From Xanthostigma xanthostigma (taxonomy: Eukaryota; Arthropoda; Insecta; Raphidioptera; Raphidiidae), in assembly GCA_963575645.1 (NCBI GenBank), contig OY754464.1:75056948-75120947 (forward strand): a DNA stretch of 64,000 bases, read 5' to 3'. Shown piece by piece: positions 1-10,576 of this stretch. Below the pieces are notes generated by a model that saw only the letters and a program-made list of their open reading frames with translations, did not search any database and was not told the DNA's origin. Position numbers and translations under genes: made by a program. Numbering within the stretch: position 1 is the stretch's first letter; every line of letters starts with the position of its first letter.

Positions 1-236
1 CCTGATATTTAGTTAGTGCATTTCACATGAATAGAAGCTTATTTTTGAGATACATTTTGCAACATTTTTCATTAATGCTCCGCTCCTAATGGTCGTAGCG
101 TAATATTATATAGCCTATAGCCTTCCTCGATAAATGGGCTATCCAACAATTTTTTTTTTTAATTTGAACCTGTAGCTCCTGAGATTAGCGCGTTCAAACA
201 AACAAACTCTTCAGCTTTATATATTAGTATAGATTA
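1..236 (+). mobile_element. A-family interspersed repeat, 3' part
   Basis: The stretch matches the 3' half of the copy at 8129-9186: the same run through GCAACATTTTTCATTAATG, CGTAGCGTAATATTATATAG and the terminal TTCAGCTTTATATATTAGTA. The window starts inside it, so the head is missing. This tail type is known from many moth and butterfly sequences and resembles Helitron-like repeats described there; that class assignment is from memory and not proven here. No coding capacity. Confidence 0.7.
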
Positions 237-433
237 GTATAGATATAAGAAAAAAATACTCTAATTTACATAAATAGCTTATGTGCCAAGCGGCCGAAAG
301 TTGGGACGACATGGTTTTTTTACGCGCCAGCTTATTGAACTCATGTTTTAACTATGACTTTTTCACCAGGGAAAGGACAGAAAACATTTTTTCAATTATA
401 TATAAATTACGGCTTTTATGTTTTTCTTATACA

Positions 434-1818
434 GGTGACCGGTAATTGCTCGTATTCCTCTCGGGAGAAGACACTATGACTAATTTGGAATGATTTAACC
501 TCTATCACTTGGGGGTCGGAAATGCGTCATTTTCAAGAAAATCAACTTCGATTTTATTTTTACAATAATCCGAATTTTGGGAGTTAAAAATTAAAAAAAA
601 AATATTCTCACATTTTGGCCTGATTTTTTCCATGATATGATAGCTTACTAATTGACCAACCTTCCTAAAGCTAAAATCCACGAAATTTATTGTTGGATTT
701 TATGTTGTGTGTTAAAACTTACAATAAATTAAAAAAATTGGTTGTCTGTAAAGTCGGTTTACGGACGATAGTTTTACGTGATAACGTATTCCGTAATACA
801 TAACCTAAATTTATATAATAATTATAATAATTCGAATCTATGATATTGCATCTTTCGCTTCAAATTTAGGTAAATTTTATTTAGTAGAATAATAAAACAC
901 TATAAAAAGTACACTATTATTATATAAAAAACAACTATGGCATGTATCTCTTTTGCGCATGCGCCGATTTTCCCCAAAAAATTTACAAAAATTTCTAGTA
1001 AAAATAGATAGAGTAAAAACCGTTTTAAAAACTATATTATTATTATATAAAACATCATTATAAGAGATATATTCTTTTACGCATGCGCCGATGTTCCCCA
1101 CAAACAATAGGCCACTTCATATTTGCATATCAAACATCTTCCCAAAATTTGGTTTCAAACCGCTTATCCTTGGTGTCGGAATGATAAGAAATGTCAAAAG
1201 TGACGTTTGCAACTGTCAAAGTATTATGTTCTAATAATAATTAGTTATTCCAATACTTAACTTAGAAGGCGTTGCATTTCACAAAATACTAATGTCAAAA
1301 AATGGAATTAAACATTAGAAATGCAGCCGTTTTCATGTTAAGACAAGACATACGTTATCTTCTAATTTCCATGTACGGCAAACAAAGACGACCGACCGCG
1401 TCGCGCCATGCATTAGACAACATTGCATTTATACAGCTATTTTTCTATATAAATTTGTATAAAAAAACTGTTTAGGCAAATTCTGTTATACGAAATCTAT
1501 GTAAAATGTTCTCCTCTTTCGTTTAAGACTGGTTTCAAACCGATCTGATTTACATTGAGCGAGAAATTAGCAAAAAGCACGCACAGGGTCAGGCGGAACG
1601 TTACGCGTTACGAACGTTAGGAACGTTACACTTTTTCGTGCATGCAGCCGGTGTTTCATCATTTATAAGATTGGTGATTCATCAATTTATAAGACGTTAT
1701 CACGTCAAAAAAAATAAAATAAAAATTCTTCACAGAAATGTCATCATAAAAAAATAACACATTTCCGACCCCATATTTTCTTCTCCCGAGAGAAATACGA
1801 GCAATTGCCGGTATTGTG
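434..1818. mobile_element. TIR element interrupted by a G-family element
   Basis: Sequence at 434-536 (ACCGGTAATTGCTCGTATTC, CTCTCGGGAGAAGA, GGGTCGGAAATG) reappears inverted at about 1763-1818 (CATTTCCGACCCC, TCTTCTCCCGAGAG, ATACGAGCAATTGCCGGTAT). The two arms flank the G-family copy at 738-1710, so this appears to be a terminal-inverted-repeat host into which the G element jumped. The left arm carries about 45 extra bases between its two matching blocks. No transposase or clear target duplication was seen. Confidence 0.55.
738..1710 (+). mobile_element. G-family non-autonomous element, long form
   Basis: It begins TTGGTTGTCTGTAAAGTCGG and ends CGTTATCACGTCAAAA; both ends carry ACGTGATAACGT in inverted orientation. 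The first 50 bases hold a 9-bp hairpin (GTCTGTAAA pairing with TTTACGGAC). Compared with copies at 17875 and 51576 it has about 330 extra bases near 810-1140, containing a degenerate internal duplication around GCGCATGCGCCGATTTTCCC and ACGCATGCGCCGATGTTCCC. Non-coding. A short reading frame on the minus strand at 877-1107 is incidental. Confidence 0.75.
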
Positions 1819-2339
1819 TATTACGAAAATATTAGGGAAAAAAATATTTTCTAATTTATCATAGTAAAGATAATACCTATGAAATGTGACCCAACTGTAC
1901 CATACGCCCTTTTGATAATAATATCAACTCTCATATCAAGACTATATCAGCTCCCCTACTCTTATAAATAACTCAATGATTATAATGACTGTTGCATTTG
2001 CTATGATTACATTTCCTCCGGACATTTCACCTCTCCTAACTACGAACAAAGGGAGCACAAATTTTCTAAGTACAGTAATCCCTCGATAGGTGATGTTCAT
2101 TATTAAGTGAAACAGCGCTAGCCTGAAGGTGTATTTTTGATGTGAAACTTTTAAACTTAACTTGCAGCAGAGATAAATAATATTTCATAAAGATTTACGC
2201 TTAAAATCCAACGATAGCTAATTAATTGCAATAAAATATCTATTCAAAAATATTAATTTATCAATGAAAACCGATAATAAATTTAAATATTTGTAGTTGT
2301 AGGTATATATTATACATAGAGACATATAAAACATATATA
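1819..2339. other. Unassigned AT-rich DNA
   Basis: I see no gene, repeat copy or structured RNA here; only AT-rich sequence with short stop-riddled frames. Confidence 0.5.
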
Positions 2340-3140
2340 CAGTAAGTAAACACGTAAAGTGCACATAGGGAAATTAACATTGGGAAAAAATGACTAGATC
2401 AGAGTCTTGAAATCTTGTTTTTCAATTTGACAGATAATATTCTTTTGCAAAATGAATGTATATACCTACTGTATACTACCGAAGAAAATATTCAAATGAT
2501 TACAACATAATCGGACTTTTTTTGTTAATGGGACATTAAATTCCCAAAAATACTTAAATATGGTGAGATCAAATATCGTGTTGAACCTAAAGACATTGGG
2601 TCACTGATTTGCCAACGCGCATACATCATATCAGTCAGACAATGAATGAAATGTTTCCAAACAGATGGAGTTGTTTATTTGTTTTATTTTTGTACAAAAC
2701 AATTAAAATAATGATTTATAAGGGCTTTTTATTATTAAAAAAACTGGTTGTCTGTAAAGTCGGTTTACGGACGATAGTTTTACGTGATAACGTATTCCGC
2801 TCGAATATCATATTTAATAATACATAACCTAAATCTTAGTAGCTGTCAAACTATATTTTTACCGACTCTCTATCACTTATAGTGCGCTCTCGCTTGCACG
2901 CACAGGGTCAGGCGGAACGTTACACTTTTTCGTGCGTGCAGCTGGTGTTTCATCAATTTTTAAGACGTTATCACGTCAAAAGCCAAGTAAAATAAAAATA
3001 AATCAAAATAAAATACAAATCCTCAAGATTACTACGATAATTCAATAGAAATAACAATTAATGCAGTCATGGCTAACTCTGATCCAAGTATTTTTCCCAA
3101 TGCTAATTTCCCTATGTGCACCTTACGCGTTTACATACTG
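2340..3140. mobile_element. Tc1/mariner-like miniature element, interrupted by a G-family copy
   Basis: Terminal inverted repeats of about 70 bp begin CAGTAAGTAAACACGTAAAG on the left and end CTTACGCGTTTACATACTG on the right. TA dinucleotides flank both ends (2338-2339 and 3141-3142), the target duplication expected of Tc1/mariner elements. Subtracting the nested copy at 2744-2980 leaves about 564 bp, matching the 575-bp uninterrupted copy at 3611-4185. There is no transposase frame, so mobility would have depended on an enzyme elsewhere. Confidence 0.85.
2744..2980 (+). mobile_element. G-family element, short form, nested
   Basis: Both family ends are present but the interior is reduced to about 140 bp. 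It splits the host sequence ATTATTAAAA/AAGCCAAGTAAAAT; the same junction is intact at 6361-6390 and, reversed, near 3760-3790. The insertion site is an A-run, so the exact element edge and target duplication cannot be read. Confidence 0.8.
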
Positions 3141-3610
3141 TATATATACATATAGATGGAGATAAAGAAGTTTTACTTCAGTCGTGTGGTCACACTCGTT
3201 TTTTTATATTACTTATATATTTTTGATTTCAAATGTTAATAGACATCAACTAGTTTATAAGCCATAAGCATTCAGAGGGCAAGCACAAACGACTTTCAAC
3301 AATCTAGTGTGTATAATATTATCTATCTATATGTCTTCAAGTTCGTATCTTCTCATATTTACTGTACGTTTTCGTAATGTCATATCTGTGCACATAGTTT
3401 GGGAAGAACACAATTTCACTGTAATATGAATCCACGAAGTTGTTTTCATGCAGATAATATCAACAAGTTTGTTCAACAGACATTTTAATTTCATAATACG
3501 ACATATAGAAACAGAGTTCCTAGACAGAAAACTACAATCAGTTTTGTGTGGCCACTGACAGCAACATGAGAAAATATTTCTTATTTTAATTTTTTGTACC
3601 ATTTCAAATA
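3141..3610. other. Unassigned DNA with a shared palindromic repeat edge
   Basis: A short piece at about 3167-3215 (GAAGTTTTACTTCAGTCGTG through CACTCGTTTTTT) recurs inverted at 38591-38631, so it is a repeat fragment. An open frame on the minus strand at 3327-3635 encodes 102 residues with no motif I recognise and runs into the next element's terminal repeat, so I do not call it a gene. Confidence 0.4.
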
Positions 3611-4185
3611 CAGTATGTAAACGCGTAAGGTGCACATAGGGAAATTAGCATTGGGAAAAAATACTTGGATCAGAGTTAGCCATGATTGCATTAATTGTTA
3701 TTTCTACTGAATTATCGTGGTACTCTTGAGGATTTCTATTTTATTTTTATTTATTTTTATTTTACTTGGCTTTTTTAATAATAAAAAGCTCTTATAAATC
3801 ATTATTTTAAAGTTTTTGTACAAAAATAAAACAAAAAAACAACTCCATCTGTTTGGAAACATTTCATTCAAAAATTGTCTGACTGGTATGACGTATGCGC
3901 GTTGGTAAATCAGTGACCCAATGTATTTTGGTTCAACACGAATAGGCGGAAATATTTGATCTCGCACCATATTTAAGTATTTTTGGGAATTTAATGTCCC
4001 ATTAATAAAAAAAGTCCGATTATGTTGTAATCATTTGAATATTTTCTTCGGTAGTATATGCACATTCATTTTGCAAAAGAATATTATCTGTCAAATTGAA
4101 AAACAAGATTTCAAGGCTCACTCCGATCCAGTCATTTTTTCCCAACGTTAATTTCCCTATGTGCACCTTACGTGTTTACATACTG
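3611..4185. mobile_element. Tc1/mariner-like miniature element, uninterrupted copy
   Basis: This 575-bp copy lies in the opposite orientation to the one at 2340. It starts CAGTATGTAAACGCGTAAGG and ends with the inverse TTACGTGTTTACATACTG. TA flanks both sides (3609-3610 and 4186-4187). The interior matches the other copies, including the ATTGTCTGACTGGTATGACG segment. The minus-strand frame at 3704-3970 is a chance frame inside it. Confidence 0.88.
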
Positions 4186-4705
4186 TATAGGGTGTTTCAT
4201 TAAGGATTTTTTTTAATTTAAAAAAACAATGTTTACATTGAAAGTATCTTAATTTTTGCATTATATGAAAGTCAAAGGTTTGCCATTTACGTTTTAAAAA
4301 GAATATCATGTAAGTAACTACCTCTTGATGCTCTAGTTGAACAAAAAACTATTTTGACTTTTTTAGTAGGATGCACGAATTATTAACTGTTACGACTTTT
4401 AGTGAAAACACTATATACAGTGTCCGATGACCCAATCACGGACAAATAGTCAAAAGTCACATTTAGTATTTTTTTATGTAATCTAGAAGTAAAACTATTA
4501 TAGAAATATAATTTATGTTAGTTTTAAAATAGACTTGAATGAACAGTATACTTTAATGTTTGTGTTAATATTAAATCAATAAACTTACTAAATTGAAATA
4601 GGTAAGTAAAATAAGTTATAAAACATGTAATTTGTTGGTTTGGTCGTCTTTATATCAAAAAGCAAAAAACTTTGTTTGCTCTCCTTTTGGGAGCTTTGTT
4701 TTTTT
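4186..4705. other. Unassigned AT-rich DNA
   Basis: Nothing recognisable: no coding signal, tRNA, or clear repeat end. Confidence 0.5.
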
Positions 4706-4958
4706 TTGACGTGATAACGTCTTATAAATGATGAAACACCGGCTGCACGCACGAAAAAGTGTCACGTTCCGCCTGAGCCTGAGCGTGCAAGCGAGAGCGT
4801 GGTTTAAGCGATAGAGAGGCACGATCGGCCCAAGCGTCGGCTTGTACGCATTTCTCTCTCTTCTCGCGTGACGTCAGAGAGTTCATCAATGTTTCTTTAT
4901 GACGTTATCACTTATCACGTAAAACTATCGTCCGTAAACCGACTTTACAGACAACCAA
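4706..4958 (-). mobile_element. G-family element, short form
   Basis: Reading on the minus strand it starts TTGGTTGTCTGTAAAGTCGG and ends ACGTTATCACGTCAAAAA. It includes the GCACGCACGAAAAAGTG block and the CGAGAGCG stretch seen in the 2744 and 22091 copies. It is flanked by T-runs on both sides, as are most copies, suggesting a preference for or generation of homopolymer flanks. Confidence 0.8.
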
Positions 4959-4978
4959 TTTTTTTTTTAATTATTTGT

Positions 4979-5139
4979 TGTTCTAGCGGCAATAGAAATA
5001 CATACTCTGTGAAAATTTCAACTCTCTACCTATTACGGTTCATGAGATACAGCCCGCTGACAGACAGACGGACGGACAACGGAGGCTTAGTAATAGGGTC
5101 CCGTTGGGCACCCTTGGGGTACGGAGCCCTAAAAAGTGA
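4979..5139 (+). repeat. Interspersed repeat ending in GGAGCCCTAAAAAG
   Basis: The stretch GTTCATGAGATACAGCCCGC, a GACAGACAGACGGACGGACA purine-rich run, AGTAATAGGGTCCCGTT and the end GGTACGGAGCCCTAAAAAG match a very common lepidopteran repeat tail that I recognise but cannot assign to a class with confidence (a LINE 3' end is possible). An open frame spanning it at 4868-5155 is not a gene. Confidence 0.65.
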
Positions 5140-5678
5140 AATTAGCAATTCGTAAGTTATCATGTAAAAAATTAACAACTTTTTAATTGATTCTTTTTGC
5201 CGAGCGTAAGATAATTAAATCATAATGTTCGTAAGGTAGGTGCACAGAAAATTATTTTATAAATTATTCACAAACCTACATTATACACACATTGAAAGTA
5301 AACGTATAGTTTATATTAAAAGTAGTTTCTTCAAATTGCGTCTAGTATATAGCGTAAGAGCTTTTATGTATACTAATGAATAAATTAAAAATTCCTTACA
5401 AACGACCACCATAATGTTTATAGTACGGAAGATAAAAGTTCAAAGAATCGCATATAGCGTTCACACCGCAATGAAACATAAATGTAGGTACATTTAATAC
5501 CCTCTTTGTTGTGTTGTGAAAAGAATAGGTATAGGTCGCGGTTGTTCAATGTTCAGTACAGTATATCAAGTGCATCAATGGAACTAAATGCAACATCAGT
5601 GCAAGCTATTTTTGCGGTTTAATTTTGATACTATTTCACAAAACTAAAATTAACATCCCAGTTAAATTTATGTTTTAC
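5140..5678. other. Unassigned AT-rich DNA
   Basis: No recognisable feature. Confidence 0.5.
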
Positions 5679-6025
5679 TAGCGGTCCCGCCCGGTTTCAC
5701 CCGAGTGCAAAGGAGCGAATGGAGGGACGGGAGGGACATGAGTACGCACGTTCATCTTAGTTTACTGAGATGATTGTTGTGTCCAAATTTCATGATGATC
5801 GGAATTACCGTTCTGACGGACAAATTTTGAGTTTTATTTTGCAGCACTTTTCATTGATGCTCGCTCCTATTGGTCGTAGCGTGATATTATATAGCCTATA
5901 GCGTTACTCAATTAATGGACTATCCAACAAATAAAGTTTTCAATTCGAACCAGCTTAGTTCCTGAGATTAGCGCATTCAAACAACCAAACAAACAAACTC
6001 TTCAGCTTTATATATGGTAGTACTA
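5679..6025 (+). mobile_element. A-family repeat, internally deleted full-span copy
   Basis: It starts ACTAGCGGTCCCGCCCGGTT at the head, then CATGAGTACGCACGTTCATC, and jumps to the family tail GTAGCGTGATATTATATAGC and CTCTTCAGCTTTATATATGG. It therefore spans head to tail in under 350 bp. A second head-only copy follows directly. Confidence 0.7.
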
Positions 6026-6190
6026 ACGGTCCCGTCCGGTTTCACCTGGGTGTAAAAGAACGAATGGGGAAGGGAGGAACATGAGTACACACATTCATCT
6101 TAGTTTACCGAGATGAATGTTGTGTCCAAATTTCATGATGATCGGAGTTACCGTTCAAATGCTTTTGTCGATTTTGTTTAAAAAGTATAA
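6026..6190 (+). mobile_element. A-family repeat, head fragment
   Basis: Starts ACTAACGGTCCCGTCCGGTT directly after the preceding copy's tail and runs through GATGATCGGAGTTACCGTTC. It stops shortly before the truncated Tc1-like copy at 6218. Confidence 0.65.
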
Positions 6191-6217
6191 ATACTGCTTT
6201 ATTTATACTTTTTAAAC

Positions 6218-6530
6218 TAAAGACATTGGGTCACTGATTTACCAACGCGCATACGTCATACCAGTCAGACAATTTTTGAATGAAATGTTTCCAAACAGTT
6301 GGAGTTGTTTTTTTGTTTTATTTTTGTACAAAAAAATTAAAATAATGATTTATAAGAGCTTTTTATTATTAAAAAAGCCAAGTAAAATAAAATTGAATCA
6401 AAATAAAATAGAAATCCTCAAGATTACTACGCTATAGAAATAACAATTAATGCAGTCATGGCTAACTCTGATCCAAGTATTTTTTCCCAATGCTAATTTC
6501 CCTATGTGCACCTTACGCGTTTACATACTG
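6218..6530. mobile_element. Tc1/mariner-like miniature element, 3' half
   Basis: It matches 2587-3140 from CTAAAGACATTGGGTCACTG to the terminal CGCGTTTACATACTG, with TA at 6531-6532. The left half is missing. It keeps an uninterrupted TTATTAAAAAAGCCAAG, the site split by the G element in the 2340 copy. Confidence 0.82.
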
Positions 6531-7388
6531 TATATATCAAACGTCCACCTGCTTAACGGCTTTAGATGACGTAAAAATGAAAAGGTTTAAATGAAACGGC
6601 ATCCATAAACGAAGACCAAGGGAACTGGATAAAAAAAAAACCGGCATAGTGCAAGCTTGTGAATTTCAACATTGGAATATTAAAGTTAAACGGGATGCAT
6701 ACAAATGAACAGTCTTTTGTTTTGTACGCGTTCCGGTGTTAAGTGTTTCCTCTCTCGCTGCCGACCCGACTGCTCTGCTTGCCTTCCTGCACTGCAACGG
6801 GGGTTATGGCGAGTAATAGTATTTCATTATTTCACGGCAATAAAAAGACAATTGCCATTGCACAACTGCGCAATATGCAATTTTCAAAATAGGACTGCCG
6901 TTTCCACACAGGTTACCTACATCCCACTTTTATTTAATGTATTTCATATAACGAATTTAAACAGCGATTGTTAAACTATTCAGATAGGCGTTAGAATAGC
7001 TGCGGCGAAAGATGAAGCCAATAGTGACGTGAACGCATTGCGCTCACTAAAGGCTGTTTCGGAGATCCATGTGCGTCGAGTGTTTATTTTTATTCTACCG
7101 CTATAAATAGATATGTCGAATTTATTCCCCACGCCACTGTCTGCGGGCAAGTAGGCGTTCACTACCATATTATTGATGACTTGCCTAGCTTCAACTCCCA
7201 CCGCGGGCACTATACTTTAATTATTTATCAATAATAGGCCTGATGACAGTAAGAATCAAAGAATAAATGGTTTTAGAGAAAAATATATGTTGAAAGGATT
7301 CTAAAAAGTGATCCAGTGTTGATATAAACATTGAGATTAATAAGATCTTTAATAAAAGTATAAAATACCGTAATCGGCCATGTTGACT
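6531..7388. other. Unassigned DNA
   Basis: Slightly more GC-rich than its surroundings. Frames at 6705-6974 (+) and 6980-7210 (-) give 89 and 76 residues without any motif I recognise; I do not support them as genes. Confidence 0.45.
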
Positions 7389-7762
7389 GAAACACCGAAT
7401 GACGTCACGCCTTCTTAAATCAAAGAGAATATAAACACTCGAAGTAAATAATCACCGTGTCGCTTAAATTTTTGTTCGTTCACTGCTGCATCATTTAATT
7501 AGTTGATTTGTTGTTTATTCGTTGTTTGTGATATTTTATAACACTTATGTCATCGGTTACTTTTGAGGTTAGTTAACGCGGAACTAAAGAATGTCATACT
7601 ATTTTTACTAGTAAGTACCTACTTTTTAGAAAATACGTAATATAAATCATATCATTAAGTAAATTTACATACCTTTCTACGAAATACCTCTGCATGACAA
7701 CTCTACACCCATAAACACATCTGTCAGCTGTCACTAAGGCGTGACGTCACAAGCGTTTCCGC
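7389..7762. mobile_element. Candidate TIR element with TGACGTCACGCCTT arms
   Basis: A perfect 14-bp inverted repeat, TGACGTCACGCCTT at 7400-7413 and AAGGCGTGACGTCA at 7736-7749, extends outward with partial matches (GAAACACCGAA against GGAAACGCTTG inverted). The core TGACGTCA is also a CREB/ATF-type site. The interior holds a TATAAA-like run at 7428-7434 and ACTAGTAAGTA near 7608, which resembles a splice donor. I favour a small transposon over a host promoter, but cannot exclude the latter. Confidence 0.45.
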
Positions 7763-8128
7763 GATTACTTCAAAATAGAAAGATAAAAATGCAATAATTT
7801 GCGTTAAAATTTATTAATGTTTTTTTCTGAAATAGTAGACGTACAACTACATTATAGAACCGGATTTAAAAATCTGTCATCATGGCTATTTTCTATAGTA
7901 ATAGAAGTGTGGATATAAAAATTGTATTTCGTGGATATATTAAACTCGCTGGATACCCGACTGCCTATGTTCAACAGTTCATAAAAATGAAGACGGTATA
8001 TTGGTCATTTTTGTCTTTCTCAACAGTGGTGACATGTTCTCAACGAGTTTATAAGGGTTAACACAAATCACTATTTTTAGTACATGTTTGTGTCTTAATT
8101 CTCAAATATTTTTACATATTATATCAAA
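7763..8128. other. Unassigned AT-rich DNA
   Basis: No recognisable feature. Confidence 0.5.
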
Positions 8129-8504
8129 CTAGCGGTCCCACCCGGTTTCACCCGGGTGCAAAAGAACGAATGGGGAAGGAAGAGACATGAATACGCACAT
8201 TCATCTTAGATTACCGAGATGAATGTTGTATCCAAACTTCATAATGATCGGCGTTACCGTTCAAAAGTTTTTGTCGTTAAAAAGCAGTATTTATGCTTTT
8301 TTTAAGTAATACATTTCTTTTAATATAATAAATATTTAATTAAAAACACTGTAGGAAAATTATTTTTATATAGGTGCCTATAGTTGTAACAGTTTTCAAA
8401 TGAGCTATTAATTAGATTTATTTAATTTTAATCGTAATAAAATTTCAAAAAATTGAAATGTAAACCTTAGAAGAAAGCAATGTAGAAAATAAAAAAAATA
8501 TATT

Positions 8505-8576
8505 CGCCGACGTGGGGCTTGAACCCTAGACCCTGGCATTAAGAGTCTTACACTCTACCGACTGAGCTATTCGGAC
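8505..8576 (-). tRNA. tRNA-Lys(CTT)-like sequence, probably a pseudo-tRNA or SINE head
   Basis: On the minus strand this 72-nt stretch has a near-perfect A box (TAGCTCAGTCGG), an anticodon arm reading GACTCTTAATG with anticodon CTT (Lys), and a B box GGTTCAAGCCC with one mismatch. The T-stem outer pairs and several acceptor-stem pairs do not form, so it is unlikely to be a working tRNA. A run of eight T follows on the transcribed strand, which would terminate RNA polymerase III. It lies within the A-family repeat. Confidence 0.65.
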
Positions 8577-8751
8577 TTGTACTCTAGACGCGATTGCAGT
8601 ATTTAGTTAAGGCATTTCACCTGATAATATTTGTCGAACGGATCTTGCAACATTTTTCATTTATGTTCCGCTCCAATTAGTCGTAGCGTAATATTATATA
8701 GCCTATAGCCTTCCTCGATAAATGGGCTATTCAACAAAAAAAAAACGCAAA

Positions 8752-9103
8752 TGCACTCCGGGAGTGCCGGCAGAAGTGAAAACTTGACTATTAACGTCTA
8801 TGTTAAACGACCAAAGCGCAGAAAAGTTTGAACTAATAACTTCGAAGAAATTCCGTCTGATGTCGCCAAAACACAACTTATAGTGTAGTTGAAAACCATT
8901 CGAATGCATAGACAAGTTCCAAAAAAAATATATACCTTGCACATTAATACGATGGATTTCATTTAGGGCATGTCACAAAAGTTTTCGTCTTACGAATTTG
9001 GGTTTACGAATTTTCGATCAGGTCACGTGTCCCTGACGCGAGTTTAACATTTTTTACCTATTACAAAAGTGTACAACGCCGCTAAAGAAGTTTTCACTTC
9101 AAA
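8752..9103. mobile_element. Repeat with AAGTGAAAACTT / GAAGTTTTCACTTC ends
   Basis: It starts GGAGTGCCGGCAGAAGTGAA and ends CGCCGCTAAAGAAGTTTTCA/CTTC. The same two ends bracket 51206-51406, which shares CGAGTTTAACATTTTTTACC and GTGTACAACGCCGCTAAAG. It interrupts the A-family tail between TCAACA and TTTTTCAATTCG. Confidence 0.55.
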
Positions 9104-9423
9104 AATTTTTCAATTCGAACCAGTAGTTTCTGAGATTAGCGCGTTCAAACAAACAAACAAACTCTTCAGCTTTATATATTAGTATAGGTAGATACATTTA
9201 ATACCGTAATTTATTCTTTTGAAAAAAATAGACGCAAAGTATATAATATGTACATATTATGTTAATAATAATACTCCAGTTCGTTAAAACGGAACCAAAA
9301 CAAGTTTGGAATCGTACTCGTTATCGTAAACAGCGAGCAACAAGCCACATCACCACAGTGCATATAAAATTTTTCACTGCAATTTGAACATAAATGCAGT
9401 TAGAGATATACACTGTGTCCACG

Positions 9424-10035
9424 AATTTTCGCCATTAAGTTATCATTAGAGACAGTTTAAAAAAAGAAAAAAATAGGAGCCGTCGTGAGGCGTAAGTAGT
9501 TATTTATTCGTTTCATTTTTTCTTCAGCTAACTATTCCTCCGAATAAATAGCGATAACTCAATTCATCAAACATAATTATCTTTACTGCAATCTATTCTG
9601 TCTTACTTCGAGGGTATAAATATCTATTCGCCTGATAAAATAATAATGGCCGCCACATAGATCATGATACCTAACCTATAAGCGTGGAGTATTATATCTA
9701 CAGTTGCTTTTGTGAATTTATTTATGTGTTGTTTATTAACCTTTTGTGAGGTGTATAGTTGCAAAACATTAAAGTTAGTAGCGGTTTTGTGTGCAATTGG
9801 GTTAGGATAAAACATTATTTTGTGACGTTTACACTAACGCCATCGGTCGGATTTTTGGCTGAACGTCAAAATATTCAACAATTAGAGCAAGGAGTATAGT
9901 GCAGTGTATATTTATTCTTTTACTAACTTTTCTACTAGATATTTTGCTTGGTGAATTGAAAGTAAATTTTATCCTAACGAATGAATTTGTTCCAAGATTA
10001 GTAACTTCAATCTTTAATAGTGTTCGATGAATTTG
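9424..10035 (+). repeat. B-family repeat, copy 1
   Basis: It shares CCGAATAAATAGCGATAACT, GGCCGCCACATAGATCATGA, ACCTAACCTATAAGCGTGGA and CACTAACGCCATCGGTCGGA with 15500-16071, and inversely with 31730-32274. The ends resemble TTCACCGAAC / GTTCGATGAA, hinting at short terminal inverted repeats. The frame at 9624-9815 has no recognisable protein. Confidence 0.7.
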
Positions 10036-10576
10036 GGCATAAGTCAGGTATTCGTTGGCACATTGTAGACAAAATAAGTAAAGCTATGCAGTATACCTAG
10101 GTATACATCGTCCAGTCTAAATAAAAATGGTTACCTAGATTTTTAAATAATCAGGCTATCTCCTAAATTCTGCTTTATATTAATATAATGGAGCTTTTTT
10201 TGTTTTTTTGTCAAAGGTAAATAGCTTAGCGAATATAGCTATTCAGATACAAATGCATAGGTACCTACACGAAAAAATATTTAAATATTATTCAGACTTT
10301 TAAACAATAGATCGAATTTTGCAATTTGGGAGTATGTTTTTTTTTATTGTAAGAGATCTGTAAAAAAACTTTGTTAGGACGTGGTTCTATGTTCAGACTC
10401 GTTTTCAACCCTTATTTAAGAATTTTTTTTTAATAACAAAATAATGTACAATCATTTCAATTTTGTTACCTACTTGTTTTTACTGACATCGTAAACTAAG
10501 AAAAAATTTTTTTTGCTTAATTGTACGCAATTTTATTATTGTTTTTTTTAACCTAATGTAGACAACTTGAAAATGG
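10036..10576. other. Unassigned AT-rich DNA
   Basis: No recognisable feature. Confidence 0.5.

Larger units (their letters stand above)
8129..9186 (+). mobile_element. A-family repeat, longest copy, with nested insertion
   Basis: The head ACTAGCGGTCCCACCCGGTT is at 8129. The tail block GCAACATTTTTCATTTATG to CGATAAATGGGCTATTCAAC is at 8644-8738. The terminal TTTTTCAATTCGAACCAGTA to CTTTATATATTAGTATAG is at 9107-9186. The tail is split by another repeat at about 8752-9103. A tRNA-like sequence sits in the middle (8505-8576). No protein-coding frame survives. Confidence 0.65.

Noticed and set aside
3327-3635. 102-codon minus-strand open frame
   Set aside because: Overlaps the terminal repeat of a Tc1-like element and matches no family I know.
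4868-5155. 95-codon open frame
   Set aside because: Spans the junction of a G-family element and a common interspersed repeat tail.
7600-7620. Splice donor of a host gene (ACTAGTAAGTA)
   Set aside because: No coding exon, acceptor or downstream exon is visible; such words are common in AT-rich DNA.
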